This document shows positions 6,391 through 7,401 of a DNA stretch of 7,401 nucleotides, in pieces. The translations under genes and the position numbers were made by a program. The stretch's first letter is position 1; each line of letters starts with the position of its first letter. Location: the NCBI GenBank assembly GCA_902765885.1, contig CACXBN010000182.1:1-7401 (forward strand), given 5' to 3'. The stretch comes from an uncultured Ruminococcus sp. (GTDB taxonomy: Bacteria; Bacillota; Clostridia; Oscillospirales; CAG-272). Under the pieces are notes generated by a model that had not been told where the DNA came from, ran no database searches, and worked only from the letters and a program-made list of their open reading frames with translations.

Positions 6391-6705
6391 ATGGCAGTTC
6401 AGGAAAAGATCAAAGTGAAGATCAGAAGTTACGAGCACACACTCGCTGACCAGGCAGCAGCTAAGATCGTTGATATAGCTAAGCGCAATGGCGCAGAAGT
6501 ATCCGGTCCTATTCCGCTTCCCACTCAGAAAGAGATCATCACAATCCTTCGTGCTGTTCACAAGTACAAAGACAGTCGTGAACAGTTCGAGCAGAGGACT
6601 CACAGAAGACTCATTGAGATCCGTAAGCCCTCACACAAGGTTGTCGAAGCTCTTACATCAGTAAAACTTCCTGCAGGCGTTGACATCGAAGTCAAATTAG
6701 TCTGA
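6391..6705 (+). CDS. rpsJ: 30S ribosomal protein S10
   Basis: The 104-residue product has the normal length of bacterial S10. S10 belongs to the head of the 30S subunit and, as NusE, also takes part in transcription antitermination with NusB. The signature region is intact: GPIPLPTQKE at 39-48, followed by FEQRTHRRLIEI. The N-terminus KVKIRSYEHTLAD and the C-terminus LPAGVDIEVKL are also typical. AAGGAGG at 6378-6384 fixes the ATG. It is the first gene of the S10 operon here, driven by its own promoter behind a terminator rather than trailing a tuf or str operon. Expression may be controlled by the structured leader. Confidence 0.98.
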   Translation: MAVQEKIKVKIRSYEHTLADQAAAKIVDIAKRNGAEVSGPIPLPTQKEIITILRAVHKYKDSREQFEQRTHRRLIEIRKPSHKVVEALTSVKLPAGVDIEVKLV

Positions 6706-6877
6706 TTCACGGATCAAAACAAAAGCTAAACCGAACACCGTACAGAGCGAAACGGAAGAGCGTCTCCGCGCAACTCCTCACAGCTTGATGGCGGTCGGGT
6801 CAAGTTGACAGGCGCCGGGTGGCTCCGGGTAAAACACATGTCAACCAATAACCTATTTTTACAGGAGGAAGATTTCG
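6706..6877 (+). other. Long rpsJ-rplC spacer with possible hairpins and internal promoter
   Basis: This spacer has 172 nt and no supportable gene. GTTGACA (6804-6810) pairs exactly with TGTCAAC (6839-6845) around a GC-rich loop in which CCGG can pair with CCGG. A second hairpin joins 6753-6759 with 6763-6768 (six pairs, one bulge). CTCCT (6774-6778) could pair with AGGAG of the rplC ribosome site. TTGACA (6805-6810) is a perfect -35, but its best partner, TAAAAC at 6830-6835, is 19 bp away. An internal promoter is therefore possible but weak. No T-run suggests termination. Confidence 0.4.
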
Positions 6878-7401
6878 ATGAAGAAAGGTATCATCGGAAA
6901 GAAGCTGGGAATGACACAGATCTTCAATGAAGACGGAAGCGTTATCCCGGTAACTGTGATTGAAGCAGGTCCCTGCCCGATCACACAGAAAAAGACTGCT
7001 GACACTGACGGTTATGAAGCAGTTCAGCTCTCTTTCGAAGACATCCGCGAAAAGCTCGTAAGCAAGCCGGCAGCGGGTCACTTCAAAAAGGCAGGCGTGC
7101 CTGCAAAACGTCATCTTAAGGAATTCCGCCTTGAAGACATCTCCGGACTCAATGTCGGTGATGTGATAGCCGCCGATACCTTCGCCGCAGGCGAAAAGGT
7201 CGACATTACCGGTATCACAAAAGGGCACGGATACTCCGGCGTAATCAAGAGATGGAATGCACATCGTCTTCGTATGACTCACGGTACAGGTCCGGTTCAT
7301 CGTCAGCCGGGTTCCATGGGTGCGAACTCGACACCGTCCAGAATCTACAAGAACAAGAAGATGGCCGGTCAGTACGGTAACGAACAGGTAACCGTATTAA
7401 A
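6878..7401 (+). CDS. rplC: 50S ribosomal protein L3, 3' partial
   Basis: ATG at 6878 follows AGGAGGA (6863-6869) and opens a frame that runs off the window without a stop. It shows 174 residues of the usual roughly 210. The start MKKGIIGKKLGMTQIF is diagnostic of bacterial L3. The conserved central loop near the peptidyl transferase centre is present: TKGHGYSGVIKRW, then THGTGPVHRQPGSMG, then KKMAGQYGNE. The form with AHRLRMTHGTGP is one I associate with Clostridia. L3 is an early assembly protein of the 50S subunit. It is the second gene of the S10 operon after rpsJ; rplD is expected next, outside the window. The overlapping 166-codon minus-strand frame at 6800-7300 is a shadow of it. Confidence 0.97.
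   Translation, partial: MKKGIIGKKLGMTQIFNEDGSVIPVTVIEAGPCPITQKKTADTDGYEAVQLSFEDIREKLVSKPAAGHFKKAGVPAKRHLKEFRLEDISGLNVGDVIAADTFAAGEKVDITGITKGHGYSGVIKRWNAHRLRMTHGTGPVHRQPGSMGANSTPSRIYKNKKMAGQYGNEQVTVL

Noticed and set aside
6145..6812. Short words shared by the rpsJ leader and the rpsJ-rplC spacer: AGCTTGATG (6145-6153, 6782-6790) and TTGACAGG (6264-6271, 6805-6812), in the same order.
   Set aside because: Words of 8-9 bases shared between regions of about 245 and 170 nt are not rare by chance, and the sequence between them does not align. Not enough to claim a duplicated element.
6800..7300. A 166-codon minus-strand frame opposite the start of the L3 gene.
   Set aside because: The plus strand clearly encodes ribosomal protein L3, so this is a shadow frame.

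Overview
The window is chromosomal DNA of a low-to-mid GC Gram-positive anaerobe, most likely a member of the Clostridia. This rests on the strong AGGAGG-type ribosome sites, the clostridial character of the S10 and L3 proteins, and a TelA gene next to a TPM-domain gene. The family cannot be fixed from sequence alone. All six complete genes and the partial L3 gene lie on the plus strand. The standard stops TAA, TGA and TAG are all used. I see no tRNA, rRNA, CRISPR array or mobile element.

Layout. (1) Positions 1-2954 hold a membrane/stress cluster: an unrecognised polytopic membrane protein (5' end outside the window), a TelA/YaaN-family 'toxic anion resistance' protein, and a secreted, membrane-anchored TPM-domain protein with an Asn/Arg/Gln-rich tail. 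A strong hairpin follows at 2984-3012. (2) Positions 3041-5981 hold an ABC-F ATPase and, directly coupled to it, a lysophospholipase L2 (PldB)-like alpha/beta hydrolase. The hydrolase frame is split by an in-frame TAA at 5109-5111: a 33-codon upstream piece with a good ribosome site, then the core protein from a GTG seven bases past the stop without one. A clear intrinsic terminator follows at 5988-6019. (3) From 6020 on lies the start of the S10 ribosomal-protein operon: an AT-rich upstream region with three GTGAAAAA repeats, a near-consensus promoter (6111-6139), a leader of about 245 nt, rpsJ, a long 172-nt spacer, and the first 174 codons of rplC.

The most promising object for discovery is the rpsJ leader. 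By eye it folds into a closed multi-helix domain (6233-6333) containing a hairpin whose loop can pair downstream as a pseudoknot. A separate hairpin (6348-6385) follows and can hide the rpsJ Shine-Dalgarno sequence. That is the layout expected of a cis-regulatory RNA such as a ribosomal-protein autoregulatory leader. I do not recognise it as a named family. The split hydrolase gene is the second point of interest, and the long structured rpsJ-rplC spacer the third.
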